NCBI GenBank assembly: GCA_027488785.1
Contig: JAIYAY010000025.1
Coordinates: forward strand, 1-64,000
Length of the DNA stretch: 64,000 bases
Origin: Sphingomonadales bacterium
Lineage (GTDB): Bacteria; Pseudomonadota; Alphaproteobacteria; Sphingomonadales; Sphingomonadaceae
Reading direction: 5' to 3'
Under the pieces are notes generated by a model, which saw only the letters and a list, made by a program, of their open reading frames with translations, did no database searches and was not told the origin of the DNA. A program made the position numbers and the translations under genes. Shown one piece after another: positions 56,947 to 64,000 of this stretch. Numbering within the stretch: the first letter of the stretch is position 1; each line of letters starts with the position of its first letter.

Positions 56947-58161
56947 TCAATTCACGCGTTCGATGATGGTTGCGGTGCCCATGCCTGCGCCGATGCACAG
57001 GGTAGTCAGCGCGGTCGATTTGCCGGACCGCTCCAGCTCATCGAGCACCGTGCCAAGGATCATTGCACCTGTTGCACCCAAAGGATGCCCCATAGCGATT
57101 GCGCCGCCGTTCACATTGATATCGGAATGGTCGATGTTCATCGCTTCCATGAAACGCAGGACGACCGAAGCGAAGGCTTCGTTCAATTCCCATACATCAA
57201 TGTCGCCTTTGTCCATGCCTGCCCGCGCCAGCGCCTTTTGCGCCGCAAATTCGGGGCCGGTGAGCATGATGGCAGGTTCCGAACCGATGGACGCCATCGA
57301 AACGATCCGCGCCCGTGCCTTCAGGCCATATTTTTCGCCGGCTTCCTTCGTACCGATTAACACGGCAGCAGACCCATCGACGATGCCCGAGCTGTTGCCC
57401 GCATGGTGGACATGATTGATCTTTTCGACGTCGGGATAGCGCATGATGGCAATGTCATCAAAACCGGGCATCATTGTGCCCATCATTTGGAATGCTGGGG
57501 CCAAGGCACCCAAGGATTGCATATCGGTTTGTGGACGCATCAATTCATCATGATCTAGGACGACTTCGCCGATGACGTCCTTGATGGGCAGTATCGAACG
57601 CTCAAAGCGCTTCTCGGCCCATGCGCGGCCAGCGCGCTTTTGGCTTTCAACCGCATAAGCATCAACATCGTCGCGGCTATAGCCATATCGGGTGGCGATG
57701 AGGTCAGCCGATATGCCTTGCGGAATGAAGTAATTGGCGATTGCCGAGCGGGGGTCGATTGGCCATGCACCGCCGTCTGAACCCATGGGCACGCGGCTCA
57801 TCGATTCAATACCGCCGCCGACCGCCAAATCGCACTCGCCGGACTTTACCTTGGCCGCAGCAATGTTCGACGCCTCAAGGCCTGAGCCACAAAAACGGTT
57901 CACCTGAATACCCGACGTTGTATGCGGATAGCCCGCAGCAAGAATCGCGGTGCGCGTAATAACCGCGCCTTGTTCCCCTACCGGCGAAACGCAACCAAAG
58001 GCCACATCCTCAATTTCTTCGCCCGATAAGCCATTGCGGTCGCGGATCGCGGCCAAAACCTGCGATGCCAGATCGATAGGCGTTATTTCATGCAGTGCAC
58101 CATCAGGGCGCCCCTTGCCGCGCGGGCTGCGCACCGCATCATAAATATAGGCTTCGGTCAT
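56947..58161 (-). CDS. Acetyl-CoA C-acyltransferase (thiolase)
   Basis: This 404-residue thiolase cleaves 3-oxoacyl-CoA in beta-oxidation. The nucleophile Cys is in IQVNRFCGSGLEASNIAA, the His in NVNGGAIAMGHPLGATGAMI and the second Cys in ALTTLCIGAGMGTATIIER. The start MTEAYIYDAVRSPRGKGRPDGALHEITP is typical of the FadA/acetyl-CoA acetyltransferase group in alphaproteobacteria. It lies 14 bases before fadB-like and 2 bases after the CoA-transferase gene, so the three form one operon. A pairing with the FadB-like protein as a two-subunit trifunctional complex is expected. Confidence 0.93.
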   Translation of the reverse strand: MTEAYIYDAVRSPRGKGRPDGALHEITPIDLASQVLAAIRDRNGLSGEEIEDVAFGCVSPVGEQGAVITRTAILAAGYPHTTSGIQVNRFCGSGLEASNIAAAKVKSGECDLAVGGGIESMSRVPMGSDGGAWPIDPRSAIANYFIPQGISADLIATRYGYSRDDVDAYAVESQKRAGRAWAEKRFERSILPIKDVIGEVVLDHDELMRPQTDMQSLGALAPAFQMMGTMMPGFDDIAIMRYPDVEKINHVHHAGNSSGIVDGSAAVLIGTKEAGEKYGLKARARIVSMASIGSEPAIMLTGPEFAAQKALARAGMDKGDIDVWELNEAFASVVLRFMEAMNIDHSDINVNGGAIAMGHPLGATGAMILGTVLDELERSGKSTALTTLCIGAGMGTATIIERVN

Positions 58162-58163
58162 AT

Positions 58164-59321
58164 TCAGTCCTTGTTTGCAACCACGGCACCCGCCGCGATC
58201 AGTTGGGATATCTCGTCATGACCAAGGCCAGCCTCAGTCAATATGTCGGCATAATCGCCGCCTTTTGTCGCAATATCGAAATGGGTAGCCAATGGCTGTG
58301 TTGCAAGTCTTGGCGCAACCTGCGGATGCAACCAACGTCCATCCTGCACAAAGGCCTGCCGCGCAGCGTTTGCGGGATGGGTTGCGGCTTCGACATAATC
58401 CAGCACGGGCGTAACGCACGCGTCGGTTCCGGCAAAAATCGTTTCCCACTCGTCACGCGTTTTGGTCGCAAAAACATCTTCAAGCAGTGCATGCTGCTTA
58501 GCCCAAGCGGCACGGTCATGCTGACTGCCATAAATCTCAATGTCTATGGGCAAACGCTCCATCATCGCGGCGAAAAACTGAGGTTCAATACAGCCAACAG
58601 CCATAAACTTACCGTCAGATGTCAAATAACAACGGTAGAATGGCGTCGCCCCGTCGAGTAAATTTGCCTCACGCTGCGTGCGCCACTGGCCAAGCCCGGC
58701 CATGCCATGAACAAAGCTCATCAGGCTGTTGGTGCCATCGACAATCGCCGCATCCACGATATTGCCTTTACCGGTCCGCGCGCGTTCGACCAAAGCAGCA
58801 AGAATACCGTTGACGAGGAACATCGATCCGCCGCCAAAATCGCCAACCATGTTGAGCGGCGGAACCGGTGGCTGCCCGTCCTTGCCAATTGCATTCAAAA
58901 CGCCCGTCATGCCGATATAATTTATGTCATGCCCGGCCATTTGGCTCCACGGACCCGTTTGCCCCCAGCCAGTCATCCGGCCATAAATCAGACCAGGGTT
59001 GACCGCGTGGCAGGCGTCAGGGCCTACTCCCATCCGCTCTGTCACACCCGGCCGCAGACCTTCAATCAAGACATCAGCCGACGCAACCAACTTCATCAAT
59101 GCGGCCACCGCCTCAGGCTTCTTCAAATCAAGAATCATGGATTTTTTACCGCGCGCATCAATGGCCTTGGGCACGATTGAGCCCCCCGGCCTGTCGATGA
59201 CAATCACATCCGCACCCATATCTGCCAGCAACTGGCCCGCATAAGGCCCCGGCCCAATACCGGCGAGCTCGACAATTTTTATCCCGGTTAACGGACCGGA
59301 TTTGGCGGGAGAATCGGTCAT
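58164..59321 (-). CDS. CaiB/BaiF CoA-transferase family, alpha-methylacyl-CoA racemase-like
   Basis: This 385-residue family III protein starts MTDSPAKSGPLTGIKIVELAGIGPGPYAGQLLADMGADVIVIDRPGG. It has LDLKKPEAVAALMKLVASADVLIEGLRPGVTERMGVGPD, GRMTGWGQTGPWSQMAGHDINYIGMTGVLNAIG, and a Asp/Glu-rich GTNSLMSFVHGMAGLG region. The IGPGPYAGQLLADMGADV start and AGHDINYI are closer to AMACR than to formyl-CoA transferase. An AMACR would racemise 2-methyl-branched acyl-CoAs so that they can enter beta-oxidation, which fits its place at the head of the thiolase-FadB operon. Site A of the shared palindrome lies about 26-43 bases before its ATG. Confidence 0.9.
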   Translation of the reverse strand: MTDSPAKSGPLTGIKIVELAGIGPGPYAGQLLADMGADVIVIDRPGGSIVPKAIDARGKKSMILDLKKPEAVAALMKLVASADVLIEGLRPGVTERMGVGPDACHAVNPGLIYGRMTGWGQTGPWSQMAGHDINYIGMTGVLNAIGKDGQPPVPPLNMVGDFGGGSMFLVNGILAALVERARTGKGNIVDAAIVDGTNSLMSFVHGMAGLGQWRTQREANLLDGATPFYRCYLTSDGKFMAVGCIEPQFFAAMMERLPIDIEIYGSQHDRAAWAKQHALLEDVFATKTRDEWETIFAGTDACVTPVLDYVEAATHPANAARQAFVQDGRWLHPQVAPRLATQPLATHFDIATKGGDYADILTEAGLGHDEISQLIAAGAVVANKD

Positions 59322-59346
59322 GAAATTTTTTCCACTTGGATAGACG

Positions 59347-59364
59347 TTTAATCGCCTGATTAAA
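59347..59364. promoter_or_regulatory. Shared palindrome, site A (before beta-oxidation operon)
   Basis: TTTAATCGCCTGATTAAA is the perfect form of the pattern; with one extra base on each side (GTTTAATC/GATTAAAC) it is an eight-base inverted repeat with a four-base centre. It lies 25 bases upstream of the AMACR-like gene start. Its 18-base symmetrical form is that of a TetR-type operator. Confidence 0.6.
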
Positions 59365-59533
59365 CCGCATCTTCTAAGGTGCCAGCGCTCTTGACGCAAG
59401 CGTCAACTAGGTTTTTTAGCATGGAGAAAATGTCAGCTTTCGAGCAAGATTGAAATTATTTCAGTATCTTAACTCAAAAAATCAAAAACAAGATATTCAA
59501 ACCAACTCAGTCTGACGGCCCATAAACCGAGGA

Positions 59534-60661
59534 TCAATCCACATCATCAACGGCAATCGCTTCGCCTGTAACCCGTTGGGCCAATGCGGCGGCGATGAAA
59601 TTGTCTAAGTCGCCGTCGAGCACGTCGCTTGGCGTCGGAGATGTAACGCCGGTGCGCAAATCTTTAACCATTTGATAGGGTTGAAGCACGTAGGAGCGGA
59701 TCTGATGGCCCCAACCGATTTCAGTCTTGGCCGCATATTCGCCGCTTGCGACTGCCTCGCGCTTGCGCAATTCGGCTTCATAAAGACGCGCTTTCAACAT
59801 ACCCATCGCCGTGGCGCGGTTTTTATGCTGGCTGCGGTCGTTCTGGCTGGCGACGACAATACCCGACGGTTTGTGCGTAATGCGGACGGCTGAGTCGGTT
59901 GTGTTAACATGTTGGCCGCCTGCGCCGGACGCGCGGTATGTATCGATCTTCAAATCGCCTTCGTTGATTTCAATGTCGATATTGTCGTCGATGACTGGAT
60001 AGACCCAGACGCTTGAAAAGCTCGTATGCCGCTTTGCCGCGCTGTCATAAGGCGAAATACGGACCAAGCGGTGGACGCCGCTTTCAGTCTTGGCATAGCC
60101 ATAGGCATTCTCGCCCTTTACCAGCAATGTGGCGGATTTTATCCCCGCCTGATCACCTGCCTGATAATCGACCATCTCAACCTTGTAGCCGCGTTGCTCG
60201 GCCCAGCGATAATACATGCGCTGAAGCATTTCCGCCCAGTCCTGGCTCTCAGTGCCGCCAGCACCAGCATGAATTTCAATGAAGGTGTCATTGCCGTCTG
60301 CCTCGCCCGACAGCAATGCAGATACCTTGTCGCGATCAGCCCGGTCAGCCAACGCTTTCAGCGCGGCAGTCCCTTCATCGCCCAACTCGGCGTCGCCTTC
60401 CATTTCGGCAAGCTCGATTAACTCAACCGTTCCTGCCTTATCAGCATCGATTTCACGCACAGTACCGATCGCAGCGTCCAACCGGCGGCGTTCGCGCATG
60501 ACTTCTTCGGCGGCCTTTGGATTATCCCACAAGCTTGGGTCTTCAACCTTGGCGTTCAGTTCGTCCAAACGGCGCAAGGCGCGTTCCCAATCCAGCGACA
60601 TCTTCACAAGGTTGAGGGCGGCATCAATGCGGGCAACATAGCCTTCTGCGTCGGCGCGCAT
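59534..60661 (-). CDS. prfB: Peptide chain release factor 2
   Basis: RF2 recognises UGA and UAA stop codons and triggers release of the finished protein. The 375-residue protein has the GGQ motif in YRASGAGGQHVNTTDSAVRITH and the stop-recognition tripeptide region HRLVRISPYDSAAKRHTSF, where E. coli RF2 has SPF and this has SPY. GTESQDWAEMLQRMYYRW is also typical. The coding frame is open without the in-frame UGA that E. coli prfB uses for its autoregulatory +1 frameshift. The ATG at 60661 has GGAG six bases upstream; a frame to 60673 is less likely. It follows the PBP1A gene on the same strand, 118 bases away. Confidence 0.94.
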   Translation of the reverse strand: MRADAEGYVARIDAALNLVKMSLDWERALRRLDELNAKVEDPSLWDNPKAAEEVMRERRRLDAAIGTVREIDADKAGTVELIELAEMEGDAELGDEGTAALKALADRADRDKVSALLSGEADGNDTFIEIHAGAGGTESQDWAEMLQRMYYRWAEQRGYKVEMVDYQAGDQAGIKSATLLVKGENAYGYAKTESGVHRLVRISPYDSAAKRHTSFSSVWVYPVIDDNIDIEINEGDLKIDTYRASGAGGQHVNTTDSAVRITHKPSGIVVASQNDRSQHKNRATAMGMLKARLYEAELRKREAVASGEYAAKTEIGWGHQIRSYVLQPYQMVKDLRTGVTSPTPSDVLDGDLDNFIAAALAQRVTGEAIAVDDVD

Positions 60662-60779
60662 AAGAAACTCCAAGGGAATGAAAAGGTCAGCCGCGGCCTT
60701 TAGCTGATTGGATGCTCAAGTCAAAGGCAGCAATAAACAGAATTATCCGCCGCATCACAAAATCAATCAGACACTGCGC

Positions 60780-63296
60780 CTAATAAATGCCGCCCTCTTG
60801 CTGGATAAACTCTTGGTCGCGCTTTGTCCCGACACTTGCGCTCGGGGCATTGGCAGCGCCGGCTGCATTGTCAGATTGCGTATCGTCCGTTTTCTTTGGT
60901 TTATCGTCCCGCGCAGCCAGTTCTTCCTGACGGATGGAGCGCTTTGGTTCTGTCTCGGCCTTAAACGCCTCCCAAATCACGGCGCTGAGCGGGTCATCAC
61001 TCGGCCAAGCACCATAGACGCGCTTGCCGCTCCTACGATCCACGCGGACAAGCCGTGTTCCTGCGGGCGCGATGAAAGGCGTCTTCGGCATATCGGCCAT
61101 CGCTGTGCGTGCGAATTGTTTAAAAATGGGCGCAGCAATTGAACTTCCCTGCGCATAACCACCCATATTGCGCGGTTGATCAAAGCCCAGATAGACGCCA
61201 GCTACCAAATGCGGTGATCCGCCAATGAACCATACATTTGTCGGGCCAGTCGTTGTTCCGGTTTTGCCGAACAATGGCCGGTCAAGTTCGCGCAATGTGA
61301 CAGCGGTGCCCCGCTGAATCACGCCTTCCAACATATGCACGACTTGATACGCCGTGATCGGATCCATGACTTGTTTGCCCGTAGGTGTGAAGCGCGGCAT
61401 TGGCTTGCCATTCCAATCGGGCGCGCGGCAACCCTTACAGGGCTTCCATTTGGCGGGCCAAATAACCTTGCCTTTGCGATTTTGCGCGAAATCAATGAAT
61501 GTCGGCTTCAATTCACGGCCATGATTGACCAGCATCGAATAAGCGTTGACCATCTTCAACACGGTCGTATCCCCCGCACCCAGCGCGTAGGAGAGATAAT
61601 CCGGATAATCCCCAATCGACATGTCACGCAAGGTGTCGGTCACATTGTCCATGCCGGATTCCGCCGCCGCCCGCACCGTCATCAGGTTGCGTGATTGTTC
61701 AAGGCCCCAACGCATGGTTTGCGGCCCTGCCCCGCCACCCGTGAAATTGCGAAAGCATTTTTGACCTAAGTTCGCGCCTTGCCACACGCAATAAGGACCA
61801 TCTACGATAATCGACGTGGGTGTCATTCCATTGTCGAGCGCAGTTGCATAAACAAAAGGTTTAATGGTTGATCCGGGCTGCCTTTGTGCCTGTGTCGCCC
61901 GGTTGAAGCTGGATATACGATTGTCAAAGCCACCTTGCACCGCAAGCACGCGGCCGTTGAAAGGATCTTGAACAACCATGCCTCCTCCGACCTCTGGTAC
62001 GCTGCGGACGACGAAGCTGTTGGTGCCATTAGGGGCAACGGCGATGACATCGCCTGCCTTCATCGCGGCCGGGCTACCGTCAAGGCGCGCGATCGAACCA
62101 TCTGCAAATCCAACACGCCCCTTGCCCAGCGCAACACCAGCACGCCAATTTGCATAATCAATGCCGATATTGGTCGACGCAAAACGCGATGGCCATTTGT
62201 CATCGGTTACGTCAATTGTACCCAAATTTGCTTTCCAAGCCTTGCCGGCATTGTAGCGCAGCAAGCCTTCACGCAATGCTTTGGTCGCCGCAATTTGATG
62301 TTCGGGATGCATGGACGACCGGACCCAAAGCCCACCCGAATATACGCTATAGGGGCCCGCTTCGTCGGTTTCGCCAAATTTTTCGATAAGCTGACGACGC
62401 ACTTCTTCTGCAAAATAACCGCCGACATTTTTATAAGCTGTGCCACGTTGCGTCACAAGACCAAGCGGTTGGGCACGCGCAGTCGCAAGCTGCGCATCGG
62501 TAATCCATCCATTCGCCTGCATTTCGCCCAGCACCCAATTACGTCGGGCCATGGCGAGCTTCGCATTTTTGGCGCGCCCATAACGTTCCGGGGCCTTTGG
62601 CAGGATAGCCAAAAAGGCCATTTCATGCAGCAAGAGCTTATCAACGCTTTTCCCGAAATAGGCCTGTGCCGCGGCCTCAACCCCAAAAGACTGCCGCCCA
62701 AGTGCGATTTCATTGAGGTAGAGCGACAATATCTGCTGCTTAGTCAGCGCGCTTTCGATACGCTTGGCTAAGATCGCCTCCTTGACCTTGCGGGTGTAAC
62801 TATATTCGTTGGTCAAAAGCAGGTTTTTCGCAACCTGCTGCGTGATGGTCGATGCGCCACGCGACCGTTTGTCGCTAAAAATATTGTCGAAAATGGCTGA
62901 TACGATTCCAGGATAGTCAATCCCGCCATGGGTGAAAAACGTTTTGTCTTCGGCTGCGAGATAAGCGTGCACCAGCGTTTTGGGGAAATCGGCATATTCC
63001 AATTGAACGCGACGTTCCCGGGCGTAACTATGAAAGGGCTGCCCGTTAATATCGCGCACCACCGTTGGCAGCGGCGATTCATATTCGATGAGCGCCTCCG
63101 CATCGGGAAGATTGCGGGCGAACAACGCCCAAAAAATCAGCAGCAGAACGAACAGCGCACCCGCAGCGTAAGTAGCCAAACGAAAACGCTTGCTTTGCCA
63201 CCATCCCCGCCAGCGAGTCACAAAATCTTCGGCGTCGCGTTTCAACCGATAACGGATCGTTGTCGGTTCTTTGGCAGGTGGGGTCTGGATATCCAT
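60780..63296 (-). CDS. Class A penicillin-binding protein 1A
   Basis: This 838-residue bifunctional peptidoglycan synthase has a short cytoplasmic part, one membrane helix (about residues 42-62, LATYAAGALFVLLLIFWALF), a GT51 glycosyltransferase domain and a transpeptidase domain. GT51 shows EDKTFFTHGGIDYPGIVSA with the catalytic Glu, then GASTITQQVAKNLLLTNEYSYTRKVKEAILA. The transpeptidase shows QRQPGSTIKPFVYATAL (SxxK), SRNLMTV (SxN) and LFGKTGTTTGPTNVWFIGGS (KTG). The C-terminal ~60 residues are acidic and low-complexity. It is divergent from rne with a 614-base spacer and upstream of prfB. Confidence 0.95.
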   Translation of the reverse strand: MDIQTPPAKEPTTIRYRLKRDAEDFVTRWRGWWQSKRFRLATYAAGALFVLLLIFWALFARNLPDAEALIEYESPLPTVVRDINGQPFHSYARERRVQLEYADFPKTLVHAYLAAEDKTFFTHGGIDYPGIVSAIFDNIFSDKRSRGASTITQQVAKNLLLTNEYSYTRKVKEAILAKRIESALTKQQILSLYLNEIALGRQSFGVEAAAQAYFGKSVDKLLLHEMAFLAILPKAPERYGRAKNAKLAMARRNWVLGEMQANGWITDAQLATARAQPLGLVTQRGTAYKNVGGYFAEEVRRQLIEKFGETDEAGPYSVYSGGLWVRSSMHPEHQIAATKALREGLLRYNAGKAWKANLGTIDVTDDKWPSRFASTNIGIDYANWRAGVALGKGRVGFADGSIARLDGSPAAMKAGDVIAVAPNGTNSFVVRSVPEVGGGMVVQDPFNGRVLAVQGGFDNRISSFNRATQAQRQPGSTIKPFVYATALDNGMTPTSIIVDGPYCVWQGANLGQKCFRNFTGGGAGPQTMRWGLEQSRNLMTVRAAAESGMDNVTDTLRDMSIGDYPDYLSYALGAGDTTVLKMVNAYSMLVNHGRELKPTFIDFAQNRKGKVIWPAKWKPCKGCRAPDWNGKPMPRFTPTGKQVMDPITAYQVVHMLEGVIQRGTAVTLRELDRPLFGKTGTTTGPTNVWFIGGSPHLVAGVYLGFDQPRNMGGYAQGSSIAAPIFKQFARTAMADMPKTPFIAPAGTRLVRVDRRSGKRVYGAWPSDDPLSAVIWEAFKAETEPKRSIRQEELAARDDKPKKTDDTQSDNAAGAANAPSASVGTKRDQEFIQQEGGIY

Positions 63297-63910
63297 TGCG
63301 GCCCCTATCTAGCCGATTTGCTGGGCAGGTCCAGAATGTAAATAAGTAAAGGGCCGCGAATTTGGCCATATGCCCTCTCAAAGCGACACAATTCGCCTTA
63401 CGAAAGAGACGTGAAAGGCACTGGACATCGCCCGCGCGACCTTGCCCTGTCCTGCGGGCGACGACAGAAGCGGCATATCATTGTTTCCAAAAAACCTGGC
63501 TCAGCCAATCAGCATTATAAAAACAGGGTCCACGAGTCGTAATTGCAGGTTAAAGCGCGGGATTCTCTTGCCGACAACCTGCGGGAGTGCTAGCGAATAA
63601 CTACAGGGAATTCTGACGAATGCCCCGATAGTCCGCCGTTCGGTGTTTACGCTCGGCAATTTAACAGGTTGACGCTACATGAGGCATGATATTTCCACCA
63701 ACGCCGCCCGGTCAGGGCATGGCGCATGGTTTGGAAATCAAGCGCGCGCGATACACGCCCGCCATGCACAAGCAGCAGACGCATTTTTAACATTTCCACC
63801 ACATCACTTTGCCGACTGGATCGCTGTGCGTCCGGTCTGGCAACGTATCAACAATGAAGCGATCGGCCTTCGGCTAACAATCGGCTGCCGTGCTCGCTGG
63901 AGTAAATTAC
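63297..63910. other. Long divergent control region between PBP1A and rne
   Basis: This 614-base gap holds the promoters of PBP1A (minus) and rne (plus) and probably a long rne leader. The only clear structure I see is GCAGGTT (63545-63551) pairing with AACCTGC (63576-63582) around a 24-base loop. The open frame at 63679-63987 is rejected: it overlaps the start of rne in another frame and has no ribosome site. Long rne leaders bind RNase E for autoregulation in enterobacteria; whether this one does so is inference. Confidence 0.55.
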
Positions 63911-64000
63911 ATGACAACGCGTATGCTTATCGACGCGCGTCACCGGGAAGAGACCCGGGTCGCAGTCGTAACAGGAAACCGGATTGAGGAATTCGATTTT
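63911..64000 (+). CDS. rne: Ribonuclease E, 5' end only
   Basis: The last 90 bases encode MTTRMLIDARHREETRVAVV and then a TGNRIEEFDF-type continuation. This is the N terminus of RNase E/G proteins: MLI(N/D)A, then EETRVAVV, then NRIEEFDFE-type. GGAG lies eight bases upstream of the ATG. The gene runs out of the window after 30 codons, so the S1 and catalytic domains cannot be seen. RNase E is favoured over RNase G because of this N-terminal form, which is usual in alphaproteobacteria. It initiates mRNA decay and rRNA processing and is the core of the degradosome. Confidence 0.85.
   Translation, partial: MTTRMLIDARHREETRVAVVTGNRIEEFDF

Noticed and set aside
63679-63987. 102-codon open frame at the right end
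   Set aside because: It overlaps the rne start in another frame, lacks a ribosome site and has a composition typical of a chance frame.

Overview
The window is one continuous stretch of chromosome from an alphaproteobacterium, most likely a member of the Sphingomonadales (Sphingomonadaceae). The main pointers are the zwf-edd-glk-eda-pgl Entner-Doudoroff operon, an ATP12 chaperone gene, a TrcR/DUF1013 regulator, a one-cysteine alphaproteobacterial DksA, an RF2 gene without a programmed frameshift, a TonB-dependent receptor and acyl-CoA catabolic genes. Nearly all genes look like ordinary chromosomal housekeeping or catabolic genes. I saw no prophage, transposase, CRISPR array, rRNA or tRNA. 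The two ends cut genes: fumC lacks its 5' part at the left edge and rne (RNase E) is only begun at the right edge.

Layout. 1-2.1 kb: fumC 3' part, an array of REP-like palindromes, a small membrane protein and gmk. 2.1-6.5 kb: a tightly overlapping minus-strand operon crcB-rluC-like-paiB-like-HAD-small membrane protein-atp12, then a DUF3429 gene. 6.6-8.5 kb: an exported S9 peptidase. 9.0-11.7 kb: acnA. 11.7-18.1 kb: a minus-strand operon abgT-mccB-mccA-maoC-citE for methylcrotonyl-CoA (leucine) catabolism. 18.1-19.8 kb: ribB (with an N-terminal helix-turn-helix) and ribH. 20-24.9 kb: DUF2855 gene, then a catabolic minus-strand run (DUF1330, nitronate monooxygenase-like, an unknown protein, TIGR03084, amidohydrolase). 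25.1-28.9 kb: TetR regulator, dinB, MBL hydrolase, trcR. 29.0-34.9 kb: alpha/beta hydrolase, quinone oxidoreductase, DUF1192, clpA, recF. 34.9-35.4 kb: a sigma54-like promoter followed by a 39-residue micro-ORF and a PspC-domain gene. 35.5-42.9 kb: FabH-like and acyltransferase genes, DUF1295, rimO, DUF1761, surE-serS, dksA. 42.9-48.5 kb: the Entner-Doudoroff operon. 48.6-51.8 kb: a malonyltransferase-like protein translationally coupled to a fused 2-oxoacid dehydrogenase E1. 52.0-54.7 kb: TonB-dependent receptor. 54.7-59.3 kb: AMACR-type CoA transferase, thiolase and FadB-like multifunctional protein (beta-oxidation). 59.5-64 kb: prfB, PBP1A, rne.

The most interesting observation links distant parts of the window. 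An 18-bp palindrome of the form TTTAATC-N4-GATTAAA occurs just upstream of four separate minus-strand transcription units: DUF1330/nitronate monooxygenase, the MBL hydrolase, E1/malonyltransferase, and the beta-oxidation operon. It is the size and shape of a TetR-family operator, and a TetR-family gene sits at 25.1 kb next to two of the sites. This suggests an undescribed local acyl-CoA/lipid catabolism regulon. Other items worth checking are the sigma54-like micro-ORF/PspC module, the RibB enzyme that carries a DNA-binding-like head and a dead GTP cyclohydrolase tail beside a palindrome over its own -10 box, and the inverted-pair REP array with compensatory stem changes.
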